From assembly GCF_000225345.1 (NCBI RefSeq), contig NC_015977.1, positions 561,001 through 625,000 of the forward strand: DNA of 64,000 nucleotides, in the 5' to 3' direction. Numbering within the stretch: the stretch's first letter is position 1; each line of letters starts with the position of its first letter. This document shows, piece after piece, positions 46,396 to 55,116 of this stretch. This stretch comes from Roseburia hominis A2-183. Its GTDB lineage: Bacteria > Bacillota > Clostridia > Lachnospirales > Lachnospiraceae. The notes beneath the pieces are model-generated. The model did not search any database, was not told the origin of the DNA, and saw only the letters and a list, made by a program, of their open reading frames with translations. Both the position numbers and the translations under genes were made by a program.

Positions 46396-46986
46396 ATGAC
46401 GAAGTCGAAATTTTCTACGAAGTATCTCGTGGAGATGGCGCTTTTGGTTGCCATCATCTTACTCATGGCTTTTACCCCGATTGGTTACATAAAGACAGCA
46501 GGTCTTGAGATTACCCTGATTGTCATACCAGTTGCGGTAGGAGCTGTAACATTGGGACCGGCGGCAGGAGCAATCTTAGGCGGTGTGTTCGGTATCACGA
46601 GTTTTATCCAGTGTTTTGGAATGAGCGCGTTTGGTACGCTCCTTCTGGGCGTAAACCCGGTATTCACATTTCTGGTATGTGTGCCGACACGTATTCTGGA
46701 CGGATGGCTGACCGGACTGATCTACAAGGGACTGAAGAAGACGAAAATACCTTCCGCAGGTTCGGTAACGCTTGCCAGCCTTTGCTGTCCGCTGCTGAAC
46801 ACCACATTTTTCATGGGAACACTGGTAACTCTGTTCGCAGGAACAATGCGTGAGCAGTTCGGCATGACGAAAGTGATCCCGTTTATCGCAGCATTTGTCG
46901 GCGTGAACGGCGTTGTCGAGGCGATCGTATGTTTCGTTATCGGAACAGCGGTTTCCATGGCACTGAAAAAAGCACTCCGCTACTAG
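46396..46986 (+). CDS. ECF transporter S (substrate-binding) component
   Basis: 196 aa, six membrane segments, with the ECF S-component pattern of small-residue-rich helices (LGPAAGAILGGVFG). It captures a vitamin or other micronutrient and works with a shared energising module encoded elsewhere. Substrate cannot be fixed from sequence; a pantothenate- or folate-type ligand is possible. The upstream gap has a GTTCCTG/CAGGAAC hairpin (near 46341) but no recognised riboswitch. AGAGGAAAAG precedes ATG 46396. Confidence 0.82.
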   Translation: MTKSKFSTKYLVEMALLVAIILLMAFTPIGYIKTAGLEITLIVIPVAVGAVTLGPAAGAILGGVFGITSFIQCFGMSAFGTLLLGVNPVFTFLVCVPTRILDGWLTGLIYKGLKKTKIPSAGSVTLASLCCPLLNTTFFMGTLVTLFAGTMREQFGMTKVIPFIAAFVGVNGVVEAIVCFVIGTAVSMALKKALRY

Positions 46987-47006
46987 GAACAATAAGTAAT
47001 ATTACG

Positions 47007-47497
47007 AGAAGAAATACACTTGGGGATTTCATGTGGAAATGCAGCTGGAAATTCGGTTCAAAAAATGTGGATTTCTAACCAGCCGAATGTTTGCATCTTT
47101 GATGATCCGTGTCTTTCCAAGTTTGGAGTACTCCGCGGGTCATGTCCGCATCCCGGAAGACAATTTGTAGGACTTTTGTGTGTGTCCCTTATGACACCTC
47201 TGAGCAAAACATAACCGCGCGAAGCCGATGTCTGAGTCGGCATCTGCCTTATTTTCAATAGCAGATGCCGGCGAGTTTCGGTTCGCGCGGTTTTATACTG
47301 TCTGTGAAGAGGTGCCATTAGGGACACCAGAAAGTCCGCCCATTGTCTCCGGTGTGTCGGACATGCACCCGTCGGATTTTCCAAACGTGGAAGAGACACG
47401 GAATCCGATGCAAACATTCAGCAGAAAGAAATGCACACATTTTTCTCCAACGAATTTCCATTTGTATTTCCATCTGAAATCCCACGGTGTGGTCTTC
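47007..47497. repeat. Giant imperfect palindrome, copy 2 (~491 bp, inverse orientation)
   Basis: Arms pair from GGATTTC...GGAAAT (about 47023) to ATTTCC...GAAATCC (about 47484) through the apical AACCGCGCGAAGCC...GGTTCGCGCGGTT core. It is the reverse complement of copies 1 and 3. It lies after the ECF gene and before mtnA. Bases 46987-47652 contain only this element and the mtnA promoter. Confidence 0.9.
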
Positions 47498-47589
47498 TCA
47501 TATTATTACTTATCACCCAAACGATCTATGCTTATTGCGGCAATTCCTTTTTTGTCCGCAAAAAAGAACACGAGAAGGCGGGCGTATTC

Positions 47590-47618
47590 TTGGAAACATC
47601 GACAAAAGAGAGTATAAT
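47590..47618 (+). promoter_or_regulatory. Promoter of mtnA
   Basis: TTGGAA, 17-bp spacer, TATAAT, 34 bp before the start. Confidence 0.78.
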
Positions 47619-47652
47619 AGTCTGTGATGAATAAGAATAAAGGGGTGAAAGT

Positions 47653-48762
47653 GTGGGAGAACAGCAGAGCAGGAATATTATGGATTATGACACCGTGCGG
47701 CTGGATGATGAGAACAATGCAGTGGTGATCATCGACCAGACGAAGCTGCCGGGAAAAATAGAGATCATTTCGCTTCACACGGCGCAGGAAATCTGGAACG
47801 CGATCTATCTGCTTCAGGTGCGCGGAGCACCGGCGATCGGAGTGGCGGCGGCATATGGGATCTATGTGCTGGCAAAACGGATGGATACGGAGGATTACGA
47901 TATATTTTACCGTGAGTTTGTACGGCAGAAGGAGTATCTGGATTCTTCGCGCCCGACAGCCGTGAACTTAAGCTGGGCGTTAAACCGGATGCAGCGTGTT
48001 GTGGAGGCACACAGTGGGGAGACTGTAGCGCAGATCAAGGAGGCACTGCACCGGGAGTCTGTGGCGATCCAGGAGGAAGATATCTGGGTGTGCCGGATGA
48101 TCGGAGAGCATGGTCTGACTCTGGTAAAGCCGGGGGATGGCATTCTGACGCACTGCAATGCAGGACAGCTCGCCACGAGTAAATATGGCACCGCGACGGC
48201 GCCGATCTATCTGGGAGAGGAACGAGGCTATCATTTTCATGTATTTGCAGATGAGACCAGACCTCTATTGCAGGGCGCCAGACTGACAGCATTTGAACTT
48301 CAGTCTTCCGGTGTGGATGTCACACTGATCTGTGACAATATGTCGGCGACAGTCATGAAGAACGGCTGGGTCAATGCGGTATTTGTCGGGTGTGACCGTG
48401 TGGCTGCGAACGGAGATGCGGCGAATAAGATCGGTACGTCCGTAGTGGCGGCTGTGGCAAAATATTACGGTGTGCCGGTGTATATCTGCGCGCCGACGTC
48501 AACGATCGACTTAAATACGCCGACCGGAGCCGGGATTACGATCGAGCAGCGTCCGGCGGAGGAAGTCACGGAAATGTGGTACAAGGAGCGCATGGCACCG
48601 GAGGGCGTCAAGGTCTTCAACCCGGCATTTGATGTGACGGATCATGAGCTGATTGCAGGCATCGTTACCGAATACGGTGTGGCGAGAGCGCCTTACACGG
48701 AGTCGCTGGTGGCGATTTTTGCAGAAAAGGAAAAGCGTGCCAGAGAGAAAAAAGAAGCCTGA
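47653..48762 (+). CDS. mtnA: S-methyl-5-thioribose-1-phosphate isomerase
   Basis: 369 aa, eIF2B/MtnA family. Motifs: VRGAPAIGVAAAYG, SSRPTAVNLSWAL, the catalytic Cys in THCNAGQLATSKYGTA, and the Asp in VGCDRVAANGD. It converts methylthioribose 1-phosphate to methylthioribulose 1-phosphate in methionine salvage. No other salvage gene is adjacent. Start taken as GTG 47653 (AGGGGTGA upstream); ATG 47680 is an alternative. The mrp gene follows after 35 bp. Confidence 0.93.
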   Translation: MGEQQSRNIMDYDTVRLDDENNAVVIIDQTKLPGKIEIISLHTAQEIWNAIYLLQVRGAPAIGVAAAYGIYVLAKRMDTEDYDIFYREFVRQKEYLDSSRPTAVNLSWALNRMQRVVEAHSGETVAQIKEALHRESVAIQEEDIWVCRMIGEHGLTLVKPGDGILTHCNAGQLATSKYGTATAPIYLGEERGYHFHVFADETRPLLQGARLTAFELQSSGVDVTLICDNMSATVMKNGWVNAVFVGCDRVAANGDAANKIGTSVVAAVAKYYGVPVYICAPTSTIDLNTPTGAGITIEQRPAEEVTEMWYKERMAPEGVKVFNPAFDVTDHELIAGIVTEYGVARAPYTESLVAIFAEKEKRAREKKEA

Positions 48763-48797
48763 TAGAGAAGATGTAAGCGATTTAAGGAGGAAAGAAT

Positions 48798-49652
48798 ATG
48801 CCAGAGAACAGTAATTGCAGCGGAGCGTCCAGCTGCTCAAAGGAGAGCTGCGAGGGATGTCCGAGCAACGCGAAGAATAAAGCAGGCGGCGGAATTGCCA
48901 AGGAGCCGATGAATGCGGCATCCAACGTTAAGAAAGTGATCGGTGTTGTCAGCGGAAAAGGCGGCGTCGGCAAATCATTTGTCACAGCATCACTCGCTGC
49001 AGCGATGAACCGCGCCGGATACAAGGTAGGCATCATGGACGCGGATATTACCGGTCCGTCGATTCCTAAGATGTTCGGAATTCATGGACAGGTATACGGA
49101 ACGGACGACGGAATGGTTCCGATGGAGACGGAGAACGGCATCAAGATCATGTCGATCAACCTGCTGTTGGATGACGAGGAGGCACCTGTCATCTGGAGAG
49201 GTCCGGTGATTGCCGGCGTGGTAAAACAGTTCTGGAACGAGACAGTCTGGGGAGACGTGGACTATCTGTTCGTGGATATGCCGCCTGGAACCGGCGATGT
49301 ACCGCTTACGGTGTTCCAGTCGCTTCCGGTAGACGGAATCGTGATTGTGACGTCCCCGCAGGAACTCGTGCAGATGATTGTGAAAAAGGCGTACAACATG
49401 GCGGAGATGATGCATGTGCCGGTGCTCGGTCTGGTGGAGAATTTCAGCTACCTGAAGTGTCCGGACTGCGGAAAAGAGATTAAGCTGTTTGGCGAGAGTC
49501 ATATCGACGATGTCGCAAAAGAGCTCGGGATCCCGGTATTCGGAAAGCTTCCGCTTGATCCGGCGTTTGCGGAGCAGGCAGACAAGGGAGCGTTTGCAAC
49601 GATGGAGAACGCTTATCTGGATGCGGGCGTAGAGAAGTTAAAGACACTTTAA
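48798..49652 (+). CDS. Mrp/NBP35 family iron-sulfur carrier P-loop ATPase
   Basis: 284 aa. N-terminal Cys cluster (CSGASSCSKESCEGC), deviant Walker A SGKGGVGKSF, MDADITGPSIP, and VDMPPGTGDVPL; a CPDCG pair (~218) that in this family bridges a 4Fe-4S cluster in the dimer. It assembles or delivers iron-sulfur clusters. AAGGAGG precedes ATG 48798. The N-terminal Cys cluster resembles eukaryotic Nbp35 and is common in anaerobes. Confidence 0.92.
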   Translation: MPENSNCSGASSCSKESCEGCPSNAKNKAGGGIAKEPMNAASNVKKVIGVVSGKGGVGKSFVTASLAAAMNRAGYKVGIMDADITGPSIPKMFGIHGQVYGTDDGMVPMETENGIKIMSINLLLDDEEAPVIWRGPVIAGVVKQFWNETVWGDVDYLFVDMPPGTGDVPLTVFQSLPVDGIVIVTSPQELVQMIVKKAYNMAEMMHVPVLGLVENFSYLKCPDCGKEIKLFGESHIDDVAKELGIPVFGKLPLDPAFAEQADKGAFATMENAYLDAGVEKLKTL

Positions 49653-49695
49653 TGTGACAGGAACGGGAAAGTGTTACCACTTACCCGGAGAAAAT

Positions 49696-49739
49696 AACCT
49701 CTTGGTGTAAAACTGTTTACACCGGGAGGTTCTTTTTTT
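49696..49739 (+). terminator. Terminator of mtnA-mrp
   Basis: AACCTC..GGTGTAAA pairs with TTTACACC..GAGGTT, followed by CTTTTTTT. Confidence 0.88.
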
Positions 49740-49768
49740 ATACTGGAACCATCAAAGGAGTTACAGAG

Positions 49769-50236
49769 ATGAAAATAAAAATTGAGATTGACGAGAGCGC
49801 CGCGGAGGATGAAGTGATTATCCGCTGCCGCGGTCTGACGAAACAGGTCGCTGCCGTGCAGCGCGCCGTGCGGGATGTCACCAACGCTTCCGAGAAGATC
49901 CTGCTTTATAAAGGGAACACGGAATACTATGTGACATTGTCCAAGATCCTGTTTTTCGAGACAGACGAGAACGGGATCAGCGCACACACCCGGGATGAGA
50001 TGTATCAGACCCGGTACAAACTATACGAGCTGGAAGATATGCTTCCGGGCGTTTTTATGAGAGTATCCAAATCCACGATCTTAAACACGGATCAGATTTA
50101 CTCTATTGACCGCAATCTGACGGCGTCAAGTGTGGTGGCGTTTTTAAACACGCACAAGAAGGTCTATGTATCGCGGTATTACTATAAACCGTTGACTCAA
50201 AAATTAGAAGAAAAGAGGTTGCATCATGAAAAGTAG
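49769..50236 (+). CDS. Stand-alone LytTR DNA-binding protein
   Basis: 155 aa. An N-terminal ~50 residues without a receiver domain, then a LytTR domain (ILFFETDENGISAHT, FMRVSKSTILN, YVSRYY). It binds DNA directly. Overlaps the next gene by 11 bp; LytTR genes paired with a small membrane protein are common regulator/partner pairs in Firmicutes. AAAGGAG precedes ATG 49769. Targets unknown, possibly its own operon. Confidence 0.9.
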   Translation: MKIKIEIDESAAEDEVIIRCRGLTKQVAAVQRAVRDVTNASEKILLYKGNTEYYVTLSKILFFETDENGISAHTRDEMYQTRYKLYELEDMLPGVFMRVSKSTILNTDQIYSIDRNLTASSVVAFLNTHKKVYVSRYYYKPLTQKLEEKRLHHEK

Positions 50237-50918
50237 CAAAGTATTCTGGGGAATCTTTTTTATCCTCGCAGCAGTGTATGTCGTTATAAGCAAGTTTGGA
50301 ATTCTGCCGGATATCGGCGTGTTCAGCATTATTCTGACCGTATTTTTCCTCTGGCTTTTTGTCGAGGGAATCCGCAATGTGAATTTCTGGGAGATTCTGT
50401 TCTCGATTGCGTTTATCTGTATCATCTATGATAAGCCGCTTGGAATTACAGCACTCACGCCGTGGACGGTGCTCGGCGCGGCATTCCTTGGGAGCATCGG
50501 TCTGTCATTGATCTTTGGCGGGAAAAAGCGGAAATGGAAGACGGTGACCGGCAATGTGGGAACATCCAGCAGTGAACAGTATACCGGCGAAGAGATCCGG
50601 TGCGAGAACAGCTTCGGTTCCGCAATCCGCTACATCAACTCCGACAACTTCAGACGCGCCGCCATCGAAAATAATTTCGGATCGCTTTCGGTGTACTTCG
50701 ACAATGCGATCGTGCAGGAAGGCTCTGCAAATGTGAGCGTGGAGAATAATTTCGGGGAGACTAACCTTTACATCCCGAAAGAATGGAAGATTCAGAATAA
50801 TCTGGACCGTTCGTTCGGCGCCATCCGTGAAACCGGCAGCAGCATCGGAACGAGCAGCACGGTGCTGTATCTGAATGGCTCCGCGAACTTCGGAGAGATT
50901 CATCTGCACTACATCTGA
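50226..50918 (+). CDS. LiaF-like membrane protein
   Basis: 230 aa. Four membrane segments at the N-terminus (~8-95), then a basic stretch and a cytoplasmic beta-rich domain with repeated ENxFGxxxxY-type units (ENSFGSA, ENNFGSL, ENNFGET), as in LiaF/DUF4097 proteins. LiaF proteins restrain cell-envelope stress signalling. Coupled to the LytTR gene, so it may control that regulator. Start ATG 50226 with AGAGGTTG upstream. Confidence 0.8.
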   Translation: MKSSKVFWGIFFILAAVYVVISKFGILPDIGVFSIILTVFFLWLFVEGIRNVNFWEILFSIAFICIIYDKPLGITALTPWTVLGAAFLGSIGLSLIFGGKKRKWKTVTGNVGTSSSEQYTGEEIRCENSFGSAIRYINSDNFRRAAIENNFGSLSVYFDNAIVQEGSANVSVENNFGETNLYIPKEWKIQNNLDRSFGAIRETGSSIGTSSTVLYLNGSANFGEIHLHYI

Positions 50919-50976
50919 TAAATACCGCGGAAAGCGGAAGCGGTGGGGATCGCGGGCATCATGTAAAAAGGTTTAC

Positions 50977-51439
50977 AACGTTTCAGAGTGCAACCGGAGA
51001 CGGTCCATTCTTTGGAGCAAAATCCTTGTATTTCTTCCGCAGCGCGTTTGACATCGGATTCTGTGTCTTGGCCACGTTTTGACAATCCGCGGGATGTGTT
51101 CGTCACGCCGCAGACAATGAGCGGACTTCCTGGTGCCCCTAGCGGCACCGCTTCACAGACAATATAAAACCGCGCGAACCGAAACTCGCTGGCATCTGCT
51201 ATTGAAAATAGGGCAGATGCCAACTCAGACATCGGCTTCGCGCGGTTATGTTTTGTTCAGCGGTGTCGACAAGGGGCACACACGAAAGTCCTTAAATTGT
51301 CTGCGGAGTGCGGACACATTTCGCGGAGTGCTCAAAACTTGGAAAGACACGGATCATCGTGGATGTCAAACGCGGTGCGGATTAGAAATACCGGATTATG
51401 CGATCAGAATGACCGCCGCCGGTTGCATCCTGAAACGTT
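50977..51439. repeat. Giant imperfect palindrome, copy 3 (~463 bp)
   Basis: Ends AACGTTTCAGAGTGCAACCGG and its near inverse CCGGTTGCATCCTGAAACGTT. Arms pair through the apical core AACCGCGCGAACC...GGCTTCGCGCGGTT with a nested GGCATCTGC/GCAGATGCC hairpin. Same orientation as copy 1. It lies between the convergent LiaF-like and uracil permease genes; bases 50919-51497 hold nothing else supported. Confidence 0.9.
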
Positions 51440-51497
51440 AGAAAACGTTTTTATGATCCGGCTTCGATCCCTGCCGCATCCACTTTCTGCGGCATTT

Positions 51498-52904
51498 TTA
51501 TTCCTCTGTATCCGTGTAGCTGGTATCTTCGTGAAGATTCGGCTTCATGTCAATACCGCGGTTCGCGTCACCTGTGATGTCTTTTCCGAAGTGATAGTCG
51601 TTGCCCGGCAGGATGGCATTTAAGAAAATACCTGCGATCGCTGCGACTGCCAGCGCGGTGAGTGTGACGGAGGTTCCGGCGATCGTAAAGGTAAGACCGT
51701 CGGAGAAACCAAGACCGCACACGAAGATCACGCCTGCGATGATCAGATTGCGTGACTGCGTAAAATCCACATGATTTTCCACAACATTGCGGACGCCGAT
51801 GGCGGAGATCATACCGTAGAGCATGAAGCTGACACCGCCGATGATAGCGGACGGCATGGAACCGATCACAGCAGCCATCTTCGGAATAAAGCTTAAGATG
51901 ATGGCGTAGCAGGCTGCGATGCGGATGACCTTTGGATCGTATACCTTGCTCAGCTCGAGCACGCCGGTATTTTCGCCGTAGGTGGTGTTTGCGGGACCTC
52001 CGACGAGAGCGGACAGGGAAGTGGCGAGTCCGTCACCGATCAGGGTGCGGTGAAGTCCTGGATCTTCGATAAAATTCTGATCAACCGTCGCGGAGATGGC
52101 AGAAATATCGCCAATGTGTTCCATCATGGTTGCGAGTGCGATCGGAGCCATGACCAAAATGGCGGACAGATTGAATTTGCAGAGGGAAAATGCCGGTACG
52201 CCGACCCAGGAAGCGTTTGCGATGTCGGTAAAAGAAAGAATGGCGGAGCCGTCTGCGTTTGTCATGCCCATGGCGTTGAAGATCAATGCGGCAATATAAG
52301 AAATAATGATGCCCATCAGAATCGGGATGATCTTAAACATTCCCCTGCCCCAGATATTGAAAATAATGATCGTAACCAGAGCGATGAGGGCGAGAAGCCA
52401 GTTGGTGGAAGCGTTGTTGATGGCAGAACCGGCAAGGCTCAGTCCGATGCAGATGATGATCGGACCGGTTACGACCGGCGGAAGAAAACGCATGACCTTC
52501 TTGACACCGACAAGCTTGATAATCAGCGCGAGAATCAGATATAAAAGACCCGCGACAACAATTCCACCGCAGGCATAGGAAAGTTTGTCAGCGTTGGACA
52601 TGTCGGCGAATACACCGGAATCCATGTTTGCAATCGTGGCAAAACCGCCGAGGAAGGCAAAGGAAGAACCGAGAAACGCCGGAACCTTGAATTTGGAACA
52701 TAGATGGAAAAATAAAGTTCCGATACCGGCACAGATCAATGTAACCTGTACATGTAGAACATCTTCGCCGAAGTAGCTGTTGACAAGAATTGGTACAAGA
52801 ATGGTTGCGCCGAACATGGCAAACATATGCTGCAGGCCAAGAATCAGCATTTTTGGTACGCCAAGTACGCTGGCGTCGCGGATTGCTCCGTCTTTTTCGT
52901 TCAT
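51498..52904 (-). CDS. uraA: Uracil permease (NCS2 family)
   Basis: 468 aa, fourteen predicted membrane segments. NCS2 motifs: GLQHMFAMFGATILVP near the start, and the VGGPANTTYGENTG signature near residue 290 with the conserved Glu. Imports uracil with protons. ATG 52904 has AGGAGGAG upstream; the frame open beyond it is not coding. Likely controlled by pyrimidine supply, but no PyrR site was recognised; a perfect hairpin lies 48 bp upstream of the start. Confidence 0.94.
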   Translation of the reverse strand: MNEKDGAIRDASVLGVPKMLILGLQHMFAMFGATILVPILVNSYFGEDVLHVQVTLICAGIGTLFFHLCSKFKVPAFLGSSFAFLGGFATIANMDSGVFADMSNADKLSYACGGIVVAGLLYLILALIIKLVGVKKVMRFLPPVVTGPIIICIGLSLAGSAINNASTNWLLALIALVTIIIFNIWGRGMFKIIPILMGIIISYIAALIFNAMGMTNADGSAILSFTDIANASWVGVPAFSLCKFNLSAILVMAPIALATMMEHIGDISAISATVDQNFIEDPGLHRTLIGDGLATSLSALVGGPANTTYGENTGVLELSKVYDPKVIRIAACYAIILSFIPKMAAVIGSMPSAIIGGVSFMLYGMISAIGVRNVVENHVDFTQSRNLIIAGVIFVCGLGFSDGLTFTIAGTSVTLTALAVAAIAGIFLNAILPGNDYHFGKDITGDANRGIDMKPNLHEDTSYTDTEE

Positions 52905-52951
52905 AGTAAACTCCTCCTGATGTAAAATGATTGGTAGTTGCGTATATACAA

Positions 52952-52980
52952 ATGGCAAATCAGAACTTCTGATTTGCCAT
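52952..52980. terminator. Perfect hairpin between DUF975 gene and uraA
   Basis: ATGGCAAATCAGA and its exact inverse around a 3-nt loop. On the - strand it is followed by TTGTAT, so it is a weak terminator of the DUF975 gene or part of the uraA leader. Confidence 0.6.
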
Positions 52981-52986
52981 AAGATA

Positions 52987-53760
52987 TCAAAAAATAGATC
53001 CGGTGAAACGTCTTGCCTCCTGATCGTAATCACGGACGGGAATCTGGTCCAGTTCGCCGGTACCGTCGAGATAGAAAGTGAGCAGCGTCTGCGTCATATA
53101 AGGACTGATCCAGAGAGCCGCAATGCCAAAAGAGCAGATGGCAAGCGCGCCCCAGCCGAGAAAGCTGAATAAAATGTAAAGCAGCTTCCTGCGTCGTCCG
53201 CGCATAAATTTACGGCAGGTGCGAAAAGCATCCCGCACGCTTAAATGCGGATGGTCTAAAAGAAAGAAGAAAACCATGCGGTAGGTAAGCAACACACAGA
53301 AAGTAAAAATCAGACCGAGGATGCTTCCGGCAGCAAGCAGGGCACCGGAGAGACCGGAGACACCGGTTTTATAAAAATAAAGAACACCGGCAATGGCAGG
53401 AATACCTGCGATCACCAGAAATACATCGAAGAGAACGGCAGCGAGAAAGAAGCGCTCTGCGCCATTGCGAAACGGTGTAAAAACATCACGGATGCGGTAT
53501 GTCTGACCGCGCGTCATATTCATATGAACCAGCATAACGCCGGTCTCTAGCATCTGGGCGATCAGAAGAATTAAAATATCTGCAATCGTGCTGATGATAA
53601 GCTGCGGAGTGCCGGGATAATCGCCGAGCGTCATGGAGAACGGAATCTCGATGAGCGTCGGAATTAAGGAGGCAGTCAGAAATGCTGCCATCGGTACGGA
53701 ATAACGGTTATTTAAAATGTCGCGTGAAATACGTTTTAATTCGCTGGATGATCTTGACAT
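52987..53760 (-). CDS. DUF975 family membrane protein
   Basis: 257 aa, five to six membrane segments, with the family's N-terminal region and the RGQTYRIRDVFTPF motif after the second helix, and a C-terminal cytoplasmic tail. Function of the family is unknown. CAGGAG lies 8 nt before ATG 53760. Same strand as uraA but separated by a hairpin. Confidence 0.82.
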   Translation of the reverse strand: MSRSSSELKRISRDILNNRYSVPMAAFLTASLIPTLIEIPFSMTLGDYPGTPQLIISTIADILILLIAQMLETGVMLVHMNMTRGQTYRIRDVFTPFRNGAERFFLAAVLFDVFLVIAGIPAIAGVLYFYKTGVSGLSGALLAAGSILGLIFTFCVLLTYRMVFFFLLDHPHLSVRDAFRTCRKFMRGRRRKLLYILFSFLGWGALAICSFGIAALWISPYMTQTLLTFYLDGTGELDQIPVRDYDQEARRFTGSIF

Positions 53761-53810
53761 GTGTAGACTCCTGTGGATGTGATATTTGTGTATGTTCTGG
53801 TGAAAGTTTT

Positions 53811-53990
53811 GCTTTCGCGAACATTATATTCCTATAGTTACGCAGTGCCTGTGGGTTTGAAAATGCAAGGCATTTTCAAACTCACGGGCATTCGCCCTAT
53901 CATCCATGAATGTTACAAAATATTGTCTGCAAGCAGCCGGATTTTGTAACATTCATGGATGGCACTGCTCATTGCTTTCGCGAACATTAT
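53811..53990. repeat. Three-way-junction-like palindromes between 17-bp direct repeats
   Basis: GCTTTCGCGAACATTAT occurs at 53811-53827 and 53974-53990. Between them: closing stem CAGTGCC/GGCACTG (53843/53961), hairpin GTTTGAAAATGC-AAG-GCATTTTCAAAC (53855-53881), and a perfect 21-bp stem 53901-53921/53941-53961 beginning CATCCATGAATG. No coding frame of note. Confidence 0.78.
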
Positions 53991-54014
53991 TTCCCTGTAT
54001 CTGCGCAGATTTTT

Positions 54015-54069
54015 GCGCATCCGAAGTTCCGCAGGAACTTCTAATATGAACTCGCCAGAGTTCATTATA
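54015..54069 (+). repeat. Double-hairpin dispersed repeat, copy 2
   Basis: GCGCATCCGAAGTTCC-type start, hairpin GAAGTTCCGCAGGAACTTC, spacer TAATAT, hairpin GAACTCGCCAGAGTTC, end ATTATA. Aligns with the reverse complement of 60537-60591 over its full length. Confidence 0.82.
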
Positions 54070-54134
54070 GCATGGAAGACCGTGATATGCTACTGGCAGT
54101 TAAAGAGATTTGGAATCCAGAAACGTGCGCGTGC

Positions 54135-54163
54135 TTTACAACCGAAAATGCGGCGGTTATAAT
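54135..54163 (+). promoter_or_regulatory. Promoter of the DUF2752 gene
   Basis: TTTACA, 17-bp spacer, TATAAT. Confidence 0.68.
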
Positions 54164-54194
54164 AGCAGGGAGTAAGATAGGAATGGAGATCGGA

Positions 54195-54626
54195 ATGTTT
54201 CAGACGGATAGACGGGTAGACCGGGATTTTTATATTATGGGCTGGTGCGCGGCGGGAATTTTCGCGGCGCTGTTTTTGTTTGTCAGAGTAACAGGAATTC
54301 CGGTCTGGAAATTTTTGCTGCCCTGCCCGTTTCATGCGCTGACCGGAGCGTACTGCCCCGGGTGCGGCGGGACAAGAGCCGTCAGGGCGCTGCTTGCCGG
54401 CAAATGGCTGCGCTCCTTTGTGCTGCACCCGTTTGTGCCGTATGCGGCGCTGCTTAGCGGCTGGTTTATGATCAGCCAGACCATTGAACGCGTGAGCGGA
54501 AGCCGGATACGGATTGCCCTGCGCTTTCGTGATGTCTATATATGGATCGCCCTGCTTTTGATCGTGGTCAACTGCCTGGTCAAAAATCTTGCCCTGTTTG
54601 TGTGGCATGTGGATTTACTGGCCTAG
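54195..54626 (+). CDS. DUF2752 membrane protein
   Basis: 143 aa, about three membrane segments. The family signature CPGCGGTRA is present after LPCPFHALTGAY. Function unknown. ATG 54195 follows GGAG with good spacing; ATG 54183 is also in frame. It converges with a small membrane-protein gene and overlaps its end by 12 bp; the two families often occur together in Lachnospiraceae, to my knowledge. Confidence 0.82.
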   Translation: MFQTDRRVDRDFYIMGWCAAGIFAALFLFVRVTGIPVWKFLLPCPFHALTGAYCPGCGGTRAVRALLAGKWLRSFVLHPFVPYAALLSGWFMISQTIERVSGSRIRIALRFRDVYIWIALLLIVVNCLVKNLALFVWHVDLLA

Positions 54627-54953
54627 GGAATTCATCAGTGTATCAAAATCGATGCCGAGCGTGCCGTATACCTGACGCGCCATATTTTCCACGCCGCCAT
54701 AATATAATTCGGCAATCGCAAATGTGTAAATAATCATGGCGAGGACAATGCCCAGGGCAATGGCGCCAAGGATCAGAGCAATTTTCGCGCGGGAGGTCAG
54801 CGTGCGCTCGCCGCCCCGGGATAAAAGTGCAAAAACGATGGCAAGAGATCCGCAGATCAGTGCCGGATAGACCAGACAAAAAGTAGCTGCCCCGATCACG
54901 CCGAGAAGCAGAGCGGCATTTTCCATTCGCTGGGAACGTCGTTTGTTGTTCAT
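54615..54953 (-). CDS. Small DUF4190-like membrane protein
   Basis: 112 aa. A basic N-terminus, then two transmembrane helices (~17-42, ~55-80) separated by a short basic loop (SRGGERTLTSRAKIALILG), as in DUF4190 proteins, and a short C-terminal tail. ATG 54953 chosen; the open frame upstream runs through the promoter. Function unknown. Confidence 0.72.
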   Translation of the reverse strand: MNNKRRSQRMENAALLLGVIGAATFCLVYPALICGSLAIVFALLSRGGERTLTSRAKIALILGAIALGIVLAMIIYTFAIAELYYGGVENMARQVYGTLGIDFDTLMNSLGQ

Positions 54954-55013
54954 GATAATCAGACCTTTCCCGATATGCCGGTATTGCCAGTATATCGCAG
55001 GATAACTTTGTCT

Positions 55014-55042
55014 ATTGTAACATGGGAAAGCCAAAAAGACAA
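55014..55042 (-). promoter_or_regulatory. Promoter of the DUF4190-like gene
   Basis: On the reverse strand: TTGTCT, 17-bp spacer, TACAAT. Confidence 0.65.
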
Positions 55043-55054
55043 TGAGGAAGGCAC

Positions 55055-55083
55055 TTGAGATTACAGCGGATTTTCGGTATACT
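55055..55083 (+). promoter_or_regulatory. Promoter of tex
   Basis: TTGAGA, 17-bp spacer, TATACT, 33 bp before the tex start. Divergent from the promoter at 55014. Confidence 0.72.
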
Positions 55084-55116
55084 GGGAGCAGACTCGGTAA
55101 AATTTGGAGGACAGAT

